Made by a program: the position numbers and the translations under genes. The notes beneath the pieces were generated by a model that saw nothing but the letters and a program-made list of their open reading frames with translations, was not told where the DNA came from and ran no database searches. From the NCBI RefSeq assembly GCF_011044495.1, contig NZ_CP049143.1:5332001-5396000 (forward strand): a stretch of DNA of 64,000 nucleotides, given 5' to 3'. Within the stretch, counting starts at the first letter, position 1; each line of letters begins with the position of its first letter. Below, one piece after another: positions 19,418-28,316 of this stretch. The DNA comes from Roseimicrobium sp. ORNL1 (GTDB lineage: Bacteria; Verrucomicrobiota; Verrucomicrobiia; Verrucomicrobiales; Verrucomicrobiaceae).

Positions 19418-20998
19418 ATGGACGGACTCCCCCCCATCCGTAAACTGCTCATCCTGGACGACAATGGAATCGACCGGGAAACGTGTCGGCGCTACCTGAC
19501 CAAAGCTCCAGGCAGCAACTACGAGTTCGTCGAGCACAACTCCGTGGAAGGCGCCATGGACATCGTGCTGAGCGAGCGTCCCGACTGCATCCTGCTGGAT
19601 TACCACCTTCACGATGGCAATGGAGTCGAGTTCCTGCAGGAACTCGTGTCCGTGGGAGGTCCTCGCAGCTTCCCCGTGGTCATGCTCACCGGCACAGGAA
19701 ACGAAGCCATTGCCGTGCAAGTCATGAAAGCCGGTGCACAGGACTACCTGGTGAAGGATCGTCTGAATCCAGATCTGCTGCACCGTGCCGTGGAAAATGC
19801 CATGTACAAGGCGCACACGGAACGCCTGCTGGAACAGCAGCGCCGCGAAATGGAGCAGCTCTTTCTGGAGACCCAGGAGGCCAATGCGCGAAAGGACCAG
19901 TTCCTCGCAGCACTGTCCCATGAGCTGCGCACCCCGCTCACGCCGGTGCTGGCAGCAGTCACGGCCACGGACGTGGAGAACTCCGATCCGGAGCAACTGC
20001 GCAACATGCTCGCGGTCATTCGCCGCAATGTGGAGTTGGAGGCCCGCCTGATCGATGACCTGCTCGATCTCACCCGCATTTCCCGTGGCAAACTGGAGGT
20101 CGATCTCCGGCCCACGGATTTGCACAGCCTGCTGCACCACGCGGTGGAAACCTGTCAGGAGGACATCGCGCACAAGCAGCTCACTCTCGTCTGGCAGCTT
20201 GATGCTTCACTCTGCACCGTGCAGGCGGATCCGGCGCGGATGCAGCAGGTATTCTGGAACCTGCTCAAGAACGCGGTGAAGTTCACCCCCGCCGGGGGTC
20301 GCATTGTCATTTCCACCAGAAACGAGCCGGGCGAACGCATCATCGCCGAGGTAAAGGATACCGGCGTGGGTATCGATCCCTCCTTCATTGGCAGAATCTT
20401 CGATGCCTTCGAGCAGGGCAGCCCGGAAATCACGCGTCACTTCGGCGGCTTGGGCTTGGGACTCGCCATCGCGAAGGCACTCGTGGACGCGCATAGCGGT
20501 ACCATCCAGGCAGAGAGCGATCCCACCACAGGTGGCGCCGCCTTCGCCGTCACCCTGCGGTGCACAAAGCAGGCACCGGCGGTTTCTGTGTCAACACCCG
20601 CCAGCGGACCCGCGAACGACGTTGATGGACATGCGTCCATTCACCTTCTTCTCGTGGAAGACCACATCGACACGGCAAAGGTGCTCGGTCGCATCATTTC
20701 CCGCGAAGGCTATCAAGTGCACCTGGCCGGCAGCATTGGAGAAGCAGTACGCTTGTGCGAGAAGCAGCCGATGGACTGCGTCATCAGCGACATCGGTCTG
20801 CCGGATGGCAGCGGCACCGAACTGCTCGCGAAGCTGAATCAGATCCGCCCCACCCGTGGCATCGCGCTCAGTGGCTACGGCACCGAGCGCGATGTGGAGC
20901 GCTCCCGCAAGGCGGGCTTCTCCGAGCACCTCACCAAGCCCGTCCACTGGCCAAAGCTGGAACGAGCTCTCAAGGAACTGCTGAACGGGCCGAAGTAG
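19418..20998 (+). CDS. Hybrid histidine kinase with receiver domains at both ends
   Basis: A 526-residue protein. Residues 8-125 are a receiver (LDDNGIDRE, phospho-acceptor Asp61 in LLDYHLHDGNG, KDR). Residues about 135-150 are a short coil. His168 in LSHELRTPLTP begins the HisKA/ATPase unit (DTGVGID, GLGLGLAIAKALVDAHSG). Residues about 408-526 are a second receiver (LLLVEDHIDTAK, Asp near 454 in ISDIGLPDGSG, LTKPVHW). There is no membrane or sensory domain, so input most likely comes by phosphotransfer to the first receiver, plausibly from the phytochrome; that link is inference from order and spacing. It converges with the transglutaminase gene, with 8 bases between the ends. Confidence 0.92.
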   Translation: MDGLPPIRKLLILDDNGIDRETCRRYLTKAPGSNYEFVEHNSVEGAMDIVLSERPDCILLDYHLHDGNGVEFLQELVSVGGPRSFPVVMLTGTGNEAIAVQVMKAGAQDYLVKDRLNPDLLHRAVENAMYKAHTERLLEQQRREMEQLFLETQEANARKDQFLAALSHELRTPLTPVLAAVTATDVENSDPEQLRNMLAVIRRNVELEARLIDDLLDLTRISRGKLEVDLRPTDLHSLLHHAVETCQEDIAHKQLTLVWQLDASLCTVQADPARMQQVFWNLLKNAVKFTPAGGRIVISTRNEPGERIIAEVKDTGVGIDPSFIGRIFDAFEQGSPEITRHFGGLGLGLAIAKALVDAHSGTIQAESDPTTGGAAFAVTLRCTKQAPAVSVSTPASGPANDVDGHASIHLLLVEDHIDTAKVLGRIISREGYQVHLAGSIGEAVRLCEKQPMDCVISDIGLPDGSGTELLAKLNQIRPTRGIALSGYGTERDVERSRKAGFSEHLTKPVHWPKLERALKELLNGPK

Positions 20999-21006
20999 TA
21001 GAGTTA

Positions 21007-21948
21007 CTACTGACTCTGGGACTGGCCTTGTGACTGGCTTTGCGTTTGTGTTCCCTCCACCAGCTTCAGCTCCGGCATCGGTTTCACATCCACCTGCACC
21101 TTGAGCTCCTGGTCGCCGCTGCCATACACGACACCACGCAGAGGAGACACATCGCCAAAGTCGCGGCCAATCGCCACCGAGATGTGCCGCGAGGTCGGCA
21201 GGCAGTTGTTCGTGGGATCCAGATCGACCCAGCCGTGCTGGGCTCCGCACCAGACACTCACCCACGCGTGGGAAGCATCAGCGCCCACCATCTTCGGCTT
21301 GCCGGGAGGCGGCAGCGTTTCCAGATAGCCGCTGACATACTGTACGGGCAATCCAATCGAGCGCAGGCAGGCAATGTAGATCTGCGCGAAGTCCTGGCAC
21401 ACGCCGCGACGCAACTTGAAGGCTTCAAGAATCGGCGTCGCCACATCCGTTGCCTTCGGATCAAATTTGAAGTCGCGGAACATCCGTGAGTTCAGCTCAA
21501 TCGCAGCAGCCAGCACGGCACGTCCCGGTATGAACGAGGTGAGCGCGTACTTCGCGAACACTGGATCCGGCTTGATGAAGGGCGAGGGAAAAGAGAACTC
21601 ACCCGCCTCCGCATCCGGCGTGAGTTCATCGGCACGCACACCATCGCGCAGCGTTTCCCACGGAGGGGTGGTCATGGGATCTGGAATCACCGGGTCATTC
21701 ACGATCACACGGCTGTGGGCCGTGACCACGAGTTCCTTGTGAGAGCCATGCAAAGCGAAGAAGAGCACCCGATTCCCGAAGTAGTCCGTGTGCCCCGCCA
21801 TCGTGGAGGGAGCAGGATCGATGTCCAACCCATGCCACAGCAGCGTCTGGCGGCCTTCACTCTTCGGCGCCAGGCGCGCAAGGTGATGCCCCACGGAGAT
21901 GTGCTCCTGGTACTTGTAGATAGTGCGGTGGATGATTTCGTAACGCAT
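21007..21948 (-). CDS. Transglutaminase-like cysteine peptidase family protein
   Basis: A 313-residue protein with a transglutaminase N-terminal beta domain (MRYEIIHRTIYKY...) and a core with triad Cys184 (RRGVCQDFAQ), His228 (ASHAWVSVW) and Asp244 (GWVDLDPTNN). Such proteins are encoded next to circularly permuted ATP-grasp/alpha-E proteins in predicted peptide synthesis or cleavage loci. The last 14 residues are only Gln, Ser, Thr and Gly (TQTQSQSQGQSQSQ), an odd low-complexity tail. The gene follows the ATP-grasp gene by 14 bases and ends the operon. Confidence 0.92.
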   Translation of the reverse strand: MRYEIIHRTIYKYQEHISVGHHLARLAPKSEGRQTLLWHGLDIDPAPSTMAGHTDYFGNRVLFFALHGSHKELVVTAHSRVIVNDPVIPDPMTTPPWETLRDGVRADELTPDAEAGEFSFPSPFIKPDPVFAKYALTSFIPGRAVLAAAIELNSRMFRDFKFDPKATDVATPILEAFKLRRGVCQDFAQIYIACLRSIGLPVQYVSGYLETLPPPGKPKMVGADASHAWVSVWCGAQHGWVDLDPTNNCLPTSRHISVAIGRDFGDVSPLRGVVYGSGDQELKVQVDVKPMPELKLVEGTQTQSQSQGQSQSQ

Positions 21949-21962
21949 GGGCGATCGCCTCG

Positions 21963-24506
21963 CTAACGCACGTGAGGCAGCGCGTGACTGAAATAGTGGG
22001 CTGAGATCGTCTGCGAGAGACGGACAAGCGACGAGAGCAACTCATCGAAAAGCTCGACGAGCGCACCCGGGTTCGCCTCCTCGTGTTTGACCAGAGATTC
22101 GAAATTGATGCCCGCCAGCTCGGAGAGCATGCCGTCCACCTGGCGCTTTTCCTCGTGGGCATCGCCTTCACGACCAGTACGGGGCAGTTGCGAAGCGTGT
22201 CTGGTGAGCTGGTGAAGCTGCCACGTGAGTGACCGAGGATTCGTCTCGTCCGCGATGAGCATGTCCAGCACGGGGGCCAGCTGCGCACGCGCATGGTAAC
22301 GGCGCCGATAGGACATGGCACTATCGAACACTTCCAGCACAGGCCCCAGCACCGAGTCATTGCGTGGCGGCGGATACACCGCGGCCTTTAGCAGGGTGAG
22401 AATATTCTGCGCCCGCTCCACACGGCGTCCCAGGTCCAGGAAGCGCCAGCCGTGGCCGCGCGTCATGTTCTCCATCTCCATGCCCGTGAAGGCCGCGAGC
22501 TGCAGCACGAGGGAATTCAGAAACTCCAGCGCCTCCGGCACCCGGGAGCGCACGTTTCGCGTGTTCACCTGCCGCACCATCTTGTTCAGGAGCCGCCACG
22601 TGTCATCAGAGAGGCGATCACGCAGCGCCGTCGCGTTGAAATTCACGCGGTTCAGCAACTCGCGCACGCTGCCATCGCGGTTGGAGTGATCGATCAAAGC
22701 GAAGAGCTCCCCGCGCAGTTCGCCACTCGCCACCTTCGCGCCAAAGCGATCCGGCAGGCGGCCCAACGCCACCAGCCACGGCACCAGGGCCGAGAGTTCA
22801 CGCGCTTGATCTTCGGTGCCTTCACCCGTCATTCGCTGCAGCACAGCGCGCAGCACACGCACGGAATCCTCAAGGCGCTCCACATACCGGCCGAGCCAGA
22901 AGAAATGATCCGCCACGCGGCTGGGCACTTCGCCCGCCATCTTCTCCGGACGCACCACCACGGAAGGAGGAAGCAGCAATGTGAGCTGCTCCACAGGCCC
23001 CTCTGACAGTACCCAGGTGTCCTTACTGATACCACCGGCCTGCATGGATACCACCAGCCCCTGCGGGGATGGACTCACCCGCGTGAGTCCTCCCGGCATG
23101 ACGGCAAAGTCCTCGCCATGCGGCACGATGTAGCACCGCAGCACCAGCGGGTGCCGCTCGATTCTCCCGTTCTCAAACACCGGCGCAGTCGAAAGGGGAA
23201 GCCGCTCTTGGGCAGCATAGTCTTGAGGCGAGGCCTTCACCTTCGCCATCAGTTCATCCCGCTGTGCGTCCGAAAGCTGGGAACCAAACACCGGCTGTCC
23301 CGCGCCACCGACAAAAGCGCGCTTTAGCACGAAGCGATCGAGGTTCTCCTCCACGTGCTGCAGTTCCTTCGGCTGGCCACACCACCACGTCTCGGCATTG
23401 CCAAGCTGCAGGTCCTCACCCAGCAGGTGACGGGACAGTCCCGGAAGGAAAGGAAGCAACGCTGGAGTCTCGATCACCCCGCTACCGATGCCATTGGCAA
23501 TCGCCACCGTACCGGCACGCCAGGCCTCGACCAATCCAGGCACACCCAGCCACGTTTCACCACGAAGCTCGAGCGGATCACAGAATGTGTCGTCCACATG
23601 GCGCACGATCACATCCACCTGACGCAGGCCTTCAAGCGTCTTGAGGTACACCTTGCGACCTCGCACGGTGAGGTCTGCACCTTCCACCAGCGGGAAGCCC
23701 AGGTAGCGCGCTTTGTACGCGTGCTCGAAGTAAGTCTCGTTCAGCGGCCCCGGAGTGAAAAGCACCACTCGCGGATCCGCATGATTCTGCGGCGCCATGG
23801 CCCGCAGCGCATCGCGCTCCACCTGGAAGAAGGCCGCAAGCCGATGCACATGCATGGAGCGGAACTCATCCGGGAAAAGGCTGGTCAGCACGATGCGGTT
23901 CTCCAGCGAGTAGCCCTTTCCAGACGGGGCCTGTGTGCGATCCGCCAGTACCACCCAGCGGCCATCCGGTCCGCGGGCGAGATCCACCGCGTGGTGGAAG
24001 AGCATGTGTCCGCCGGCGGGATTCACCCCATGCGCCGCTCGGATGAAGCCGGGATTGGCCAGCACGAGGGACGGCGGGATCCACCCTTCCTTGAGCAGGC
24101 GACGCTCACCGTAGATATCCTTCACGAGCAGGCGCAGTAGACGGGACCTCTGCTTCAGCGCCGCCTCCAGCCCGCTCCACTCCTGCGCGGAAATGATGAG
24201 CGGCAGGATGTCCAGCCGCCAGTGCCGGTCCGTGTACTGCTTCTGCTCGTTGTAAATGGTGTAGGTGGCGCCATGCTCACGCAGAAGCTGGTTCGCCTCT
24301 TCACGACGGGCGTTCAGGTCCTGCAGCGTCAGCTTGGACAGGGACGAAAGAAACGGCTGCCAGGCGGGGCGTATCTGGCCATCCGGCGCAAACGCCTCGC
24401 CCCATCCCGTGGCCGGGCTACGAGAGCACGCCGCGAGCAAGTCTGCCACGGAGGTGTTGGCAGGTGCAGACGGTGATTCCATCATTTGAGAGGCGGGAGC
24501 GGCCAC
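21963..24506 (-). CDS. Circularly permuted ATP-grasp / alpha-E domain fusion
   Basis: An 847-residue protein. Residues about 50-520 are a circularly permuted ATP-grasp (DUF404/DUF407 type: RLDILPLIISAQEW, LVKDIYGERRLLKEG, VVLADRTQAPSGKGYSLENR, VLFTPGPLNETYFEH, VDVIVRHVDDTFCDPLELR, AIANGIGSGVIE). Residues about 530-847 are an alpha-E helical domain (VADHFFWLGRYVERLEDSVR, NMTRGHGWRFLDLGRRVERAQ). In many genomes these are two genes; here they are fused. Predicted role is ATP-dependent peptide-bond formation on a small peptide or amino acid, partnered with the flanking transglutaminases. ATG 24485 is an alternative start. Confidence 0.92.
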   Translation of the reverse strand: MAAPASQMMESPSAPANTSVADLLAACSRSPATGWGEAFAPDGQIRPAWQPFLSSLSKLTLQDLNARREEANQLLREHGATYTIYNEQKQYTDRHWRLDILPLIISAQEWSGLEAALKQRSRLLRLLVKDIYGERRLLKEGWIPPSLVLANPGFIRAAHGVNPAGGHMLFHHAVDLARGPDGRWVVLADRTQAPSGKGYSLENRIVLTSLFPDEFRSMHVHRLAAFFQVERDALRAMAPQNHADPRVVLFTPGPLNETYFEHAYKARYLGFPLVEGADLTVRGRKVYLKTLEGLRQVDVIVRHVDDTFCDPLELRGETWLGVPGLVEAWRAGTVAIANGIGSGVIETPALLPFLPGLSRHLLGEDLQLGNAETWWCGQPKELQHVEENLDRFVLKRAFVGGAGQPVFGSQLSDAQRDELMAKVKASPQDYAAQERLPLSTAPVFENGRIERHPLVLRCYIVPHGEDFAVMPGGLTRVSPSPQGLVVSMQAGGISKDTWVLSEGPVEQLTLLLPPSVVVRPEKMAGEVPSRVADHFFWLGRYVERLEDSVRVLRAVLQRMTGEGTEDQARELSALVPWLVALGRLPDRFGAKVASGELRGELFALIDHSNRDGSVRELLNRVNFNATALRDRLSDDTWRLLNKMVRQVNTRNVRSRVPEALEFLNSLVLQLAAFTGMEMENMTRGHGWRFLDLGRRVERAQNILTLLKAAVYPPPRNDSVLGPVLEVFDSAMSYRRRYHARAQLAPVLDMLIADETNPRSLTWQLHQLTRHASQLPRTGREGDAHEEKRQVDGMLSELAGINFESLVKHEEANPGALVELFDELLSSLVRLSQTISAHYFSHALPHVR

Positions 24507-24527
24507 ATGGTATGATGGCCGCGAACG

Positions 24528-27500
24528 CTACGCGCGCAAATCCAGTGTGAAGGGAAACTCACGCGACAGGGGCGGCGCGGGAGGCACCACTTTGCCACCG
24601 GAATGCCCCATGTTTTCGAACCGGGCGAGCCGACGGCTCTCCGCTTCGTAGGCGTTCACCGGGAAGGTGTCATAGCTCCGGCCCCCCGGATGGGTGACGT
24701 GGTAGCGGCAACCTCCCAGTGAGCGATTGTTCCAGGTGTCGACCAGGTCAAACGTGAGCGGTGCATGGATGCCGATGGTCGGGTGCAGGCACTCCGGGGG
24801 CTGCCAGGCGCGGTAGCGCACCCCGCAGACATACTCGCCATTCACCCCGGTGGGGTGTAGCGGCAGGCGCCTGCCATTCACGGTGACCACGTGACGCGGA
24901 TCCACCATGCCCTTCACCTTCACCTCCATCCGTTCCAGCGAGCTGTCCACGTAGCGCACGGTGCCACTGCCGCCATTCTCTTCGCCCAGCACATGCCAGG
25001 GCTCCAGGGCGGTGCGGAACTGCACCTCCACATCCTTCTGCGAGAACGTGCCAATGCGGGGGAAACGAAACTCGTAGTGCGGCGCGAACCACTCGGACTT
25101 CATCTCAAAGCCCGAGGACTTCAAATCAGCCACCACATCACCGAAGTCACTCCAGATGAAATGCGGAAGCATCCAGCGATCGTGGATGGCTGTGCCCCAG
25201 CGCACGAGCGGAGCCTTGTACGGATCCTCCCAGAACTTCGCAATCAGCGAGCGCAGCATCAGGTGCTGCGCGAGGCTCATGCGAGAATCGGGCGGCATCT
25301 CATAGCTGCGCAGTTCCACCAGGCCGAGACGCCCCGTACTGCTGTCTGGCGAGTAAAGCTTGTCGATACAGAACTCCGAACGGTGCGTGTTGCCCGTGGC
25401 ATCGATGAGCAAGTGGCGAAATAGACGATCCACCAACCAGGGCGCAATGTACCCACTGGCATCCGGCACCTGATCAAACGCCAGCTGCAACTCGTACAGC
25501 GAGTCATTGCGCGCTTCATCCACTCGTGGCGCCTGGCTCGTGGGCCCAATGAACAGGCCGGAGAACAGGAAGCTGAGCGAAGGGTGATTGTGCCAGTAGT
25601 TCAGCAGCGAGCGCAGCAAATCTGGACGACGCAGCACGGGAGAGTCAGATGGTATATCACCTCCCATGATGATGTGATTGCCCCCACCGGTGCCGGTGTG
25701 GCGCCCATCCACCATGAACTTCTCTGTGCCGAGCCTCGTCAGCCGGGCCTCATCGTACAGGATGGTGGTCTTCTCCACCAGTTCATCCCACGTGGCGGAG
25801 GGATGCACGTTCACTTCGATCACCCCGGGGTCAGGCGTCACCTTGAGCACGCTGAGACGCGGATCATGGGGAGGTGGCTCACCTTCCAAAATGACAGGCA
25901 TGTTCAAGTCCGACGCGGCATCCTCGATGGCCGCCACGAGGTCGAGGTAGTCTTCAATCGCCGTCACCGGCGGCATGAAGACATGCAGTCTCCCATTGCG
26001 TGGCTCCACGCACAGGGCCGTGCGCACAATCCATGGGGCGCTGCGCCCCTGCTCCGGCTGACGCGTGCCCGTCGCGGATGCGGGGGCCAGCTTCTGCCGC
26101 GAGCCGGACTTCTGCGCCACGGCGCTTTCGGGGCCGTAGGGATAGGTGGCATGGGTCGGCTTGGTGGAATCTCTTCCAGCCGCGTCCTTGGCCACATGCA
26201 TCTGCGCTGCGCGACTGCGTCGTGGTGGAAGCGCGGCACGCTCTTCCATGGGATCGGGCTCCGGGTTGTAGGGAAGCTCGCTCTGCGGCGCCCACGGCAG
26301 GGAATCCAGCGGAAGGCGCAGCCCCATGGGCGAATCCCCAGGAGTGAGGTACAATGTCTCCCGGCGCAGGAACCAGGGACCACTGGCCCATTCAAGCTCA
26401 TCTCCCACAATATTCCGCTGCAGAGGCAGGGCATAACCCACCACGCTGCCAAGGCCCTGCTCAAAGATGCGGCGGATGCGATCCCGCTCCAGCTTGTCAT
26501 TCAGATTGCTGTTGAGCGGATCCACATTCACCGGCAGTCGACGCTCACGCCAGATGTAGTAGTACACATCCTCGTATGCAGGCAGCAGCCACTGGCCATC
26601 CACACCGAGGTGGGCAATAAGCCGGTCCGCCAGCAGCTTCGCCTCTGCGGCACCGTGCGCGTAGCTCTTGCTCTCATCTGCGATGAGGTCCGGATTCTGC
26701 CAGACAGGCTCACCATCCTTGCGCCACCAGCAGCCCAGCGACCAGCGAGGAAGGGCCTCCCCGGGGTACCACTTGCCCTGGCCATAGTGCAAGAGACCAC
26801 CCTTGGGCGCATAGTGCTTGCGCAGACGCTTGATCAGTTCCCCGGAGAGTTCGCGTTTGCGCTTTCCATTCGCTGCGAAGTTCCACTCCTCACCATCGGG
26901 ATCATCGATGGAGATGAAGGTCGGCTCGCCACCCATGGTGAGGCGCACATCGCCCGCACGCAGACGGTCATCCACGGCACGGCCGGATTTCAGAATCTCC
27001 GCCCACTGCTCGTCCGTGTACGGCTTGGTGACGCGAGGCGATTCATAGATGCGCGTCACTTTCATCTCGTGATGCATCGTCGACTCGGCCTTTTCGATTG
27101 CACCGCTCACGGGAGCCGCGGTCATGGGCTCCGGAGTGCAGGCCAGCGGAATGTGTCCCTCGCCCGCAAGCAAACCGCTCGTGGGATCCAGTCCAATCCA
27201 TCCCGCGCCGGGCAGATACACCTCGCACCACGCATGCAAGTCAGTGAAGTCCACCTCGGTGCCGCTCGGGCCATCGAGCGCCTTCACATCCGCCGTAAGC
27301 TGGATGAGATAGCCGCTCACGAAACGCGCCGCAAAACCGAGGCGGCGCAGGATATTCACCAACAGCCAGCCCGTGTCACGGCACGATCCACTGCGCAGGG
27401 CAAGCGTCTCTTCCACGCTCTGCACCCCGGGCTCCATGCGGATGAGGTAGCTGATGTCCTGCTGCAACTGCGCATTCAGGCCCACCAGGAAATCGATGGT

Positions 27501-27923
27501 CCTGATGTTCTTCTTGCCCACCCAGGGCTCGATGTAGCGCAACAGCTTGGGACTTTGTTCCTCCCATTCAAGAAAGGGAGCCAGATCCTTCTTCAGCCAA
27601 GGCTCGTACTTGAAGGGAAAGGTCTCCGCCGAGGGCTCGAGGAAGAAATCGAAGGGATTGTACACCGCCATCTCGGCCACGAGATCCACGGTCACATCGA
27701 ACTCCCGGGTCTTCTCCGGAAACACGAGTCGCGCGAGGTAGTTCGAGTGGGAGTCCTGCTGCCAGTTGATGAAGTGCTGCTTCGGCTCGACCTTCAGCGA
27801 GTAGCTCAGGATCTTCGTCCGGCAATGCGGAGCCGGTCTCAGACGGATGGTCTGGGGTCCCAACGCAATGAGACGGTCGTAGGAATAGGAAGTCCGGTGA
27901 TGAAGCGCGACGTGGATGGACAT
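24528..27923 (-). CDS. Transglutaminase-like / DUF2126 fusion protein
   Basis: A 1131-residue protein. Residues 1-290 are a transglutaminase-like unit with Cys181 (RSGSCRDTGW), His230 (DLHAWCEVY) and Asp246 (GWIGLDPTSG). The remaining 800 residues match the DUF2126 type (LTMGGEPTFISIDDPDGEEW, PLQRNIVGDELEWASGPW, DGRHTGTGGGNHIIMGG, PRVDEARNDSLYELQ). A Pro/Ala/Arg-rich hinge is near 575-625. These large proteins occur beside the ATP-grasp/alpha-E pair in predicted peptide-modification operons. It lies 21 bases before the ATP-grasp gene. Biochemical activity is unknown to me. Confidence 0.9.
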   Translation of the reverse strand: MSIHVALHHRTSYSYDRLIALGPQTIRLRPAPHCRTKILSYSLKVEPKQHFINWQQDSHSNYLARLVFPEKTREFDVTVDLVAEMAVYNPFDFFLEPSAETFPFKYEPWLKKDLAPFLEWEEQSPKLLRYIEPWVGKKNIRTIDFLVGLNAQLQQDISYLIRMEPGVQSVEETLALRSGSCRDTGWLLVNILRRLGFAARFVSGYLIQLTADVKALDGPSGTEVDFTDLHAWCEVYLPGAGWIGLDPTSGLLAGEGHIPLACTPEPMTAAPVSGAIEKAESTMHHEMKVTRIYESPRVTKPYTDEQWAEILKSGRAVDDRLRAGDVRLTMGGEPTFISIDDPDGEEWNFAANGKRKRELSGELIKRLRKHYAPKGGLLHYGQGKWYPGEALPRWSLGCWWRKDGEPVWQNPDLIADESKSYAHGAAEAKLLADRLIAHLGVDGQWLLPAYEDVYYYIWRERRLPVNVDPLNSNLNDKLERDRIRRIFEQGLGSVVGYALPLQRNIVGDELEWASGPWFLRRETLYLTPGDSPMGLRLPLDSLPWAPQSELPYNPEPDPMEERAALPPRRSRAAQMHVAKDAAGRDSTKPTHATYPYGPESAVAQKSGSRQKLAPASATGTRQPEQGRSAPWIVRTALCVEPRNGRLHVFMPPVTAIEDYLDLVAAIEDAASDLNMPVILEGEPPPHDPRLSVLKVTPDPGVIEVNVHPSATWDELVEKTTILYDEARLTRLGTEKFMVDGRHTGTGGGNHIIMGGDIPSDSPVLRRPDLLRSLLNYWHNHPSLSFLFSGLFIGPTSQAPRVDEARNDSLYELQLAFDQVPDASGYIAPWLVDRLFRHLLIDATGNTHRSEFCIDKLYSPDSSTGRLGLVELRSYEMPPDSRMSLAQHLMLRSLIAKFWEDPYKAPLVRWGTAIHDRWMLPHFIWSDFGDVVADLKSSGFEMKSEWFAPHYEFRFPRIGTFSQKDVEVQFRTALEPWHVLGEENGGSGTVRYVDSSLERMEVKVKGMVDPRHVVTVNGRRLPLHPTGVNGEYVCGVRYRAWQPPECLHPTIGIHAPLTFDLVDTWNNRSLGGCRYHVTHPGGRSYDTFPVNAYEAESRRLARFENMGHSGGKVVPPAPPLSREFPFTLDLRA

Positions 27924-28007
27924 GCAGGCGAGTTACCAAGCATGCCGCGTGCCACGGAGACAAGCGAGGAGAATTCCGTGACCAAAAAGAATCAGGTCGT
28001 GAACGAT

Positions 28008-28316
28008 TTAGGCACGGCCATGCCCGCCACCATCAACGATCGGATGCTCGATCCGTACCCCGGTCAGAACGTCCGGAATCAGCCTCGCCTCGTTGAAATC
28101 GCAAAGGGACAGGATGGCCCGGCTGCGGTCCCCCACCTGCAGGGGCGGCACGCGATCCAGCGGCAGTGCAAAGGCCAGGACGAGCTTCCCATTGGCCAGC
28201 GTGGCACGGTAGCTCCGCCCATCCAGCACCTCCTGAATGGTCACCGTGGTGAGGATGCGCACATCTCCGGTCTTCTCTGATGTCTCTGTCCCGGGTTCGA
28301 TCGTGGCTAGGCTCAT
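28008..28316 (-). CDS. Translation initiation factor IF-1-like OB-fold protein
   Basis: A 102-residue protein. Residues about 20-85 read like an IF-1/S1 OB fold (VTIQEVLDGRSYRATLANG, KLVLAFALP, LQVGDRSRAILSLCDFNEARLI), with the same order of strands and the closing 'SxCDFNEARL' where IF-1 has 'SPYDLTRGRI'. Unlike IF-1 (about 72 residues) it has a polar N-terminal extension and an acidic/Gly C-terminal tail. The ATG at 28316 overlaps the stop of the upstream S41-like gene (ATGA), so the two are coupled. It is probably a paralogue rather than the main infA. Confidence 0.75.
   Translation of the reverse strand: MSLATIEPGTETSEKTGDVRILTTVTIQEVLDGRSYRATLANGKLVLAFALPLDRVPPLQVGDRSRAILSLCDFNEARLIPDVLTGVRIEHPIVDGGGHGRA

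Noticed and set aside
25584-28280. 898-residue plus-strand frame opposite the DUF2126 gene
   Set aside because: Arg/His/Gln-rich shadow product; the minus frame has a transglutaminase triad and conserved DUF2126 blocks.
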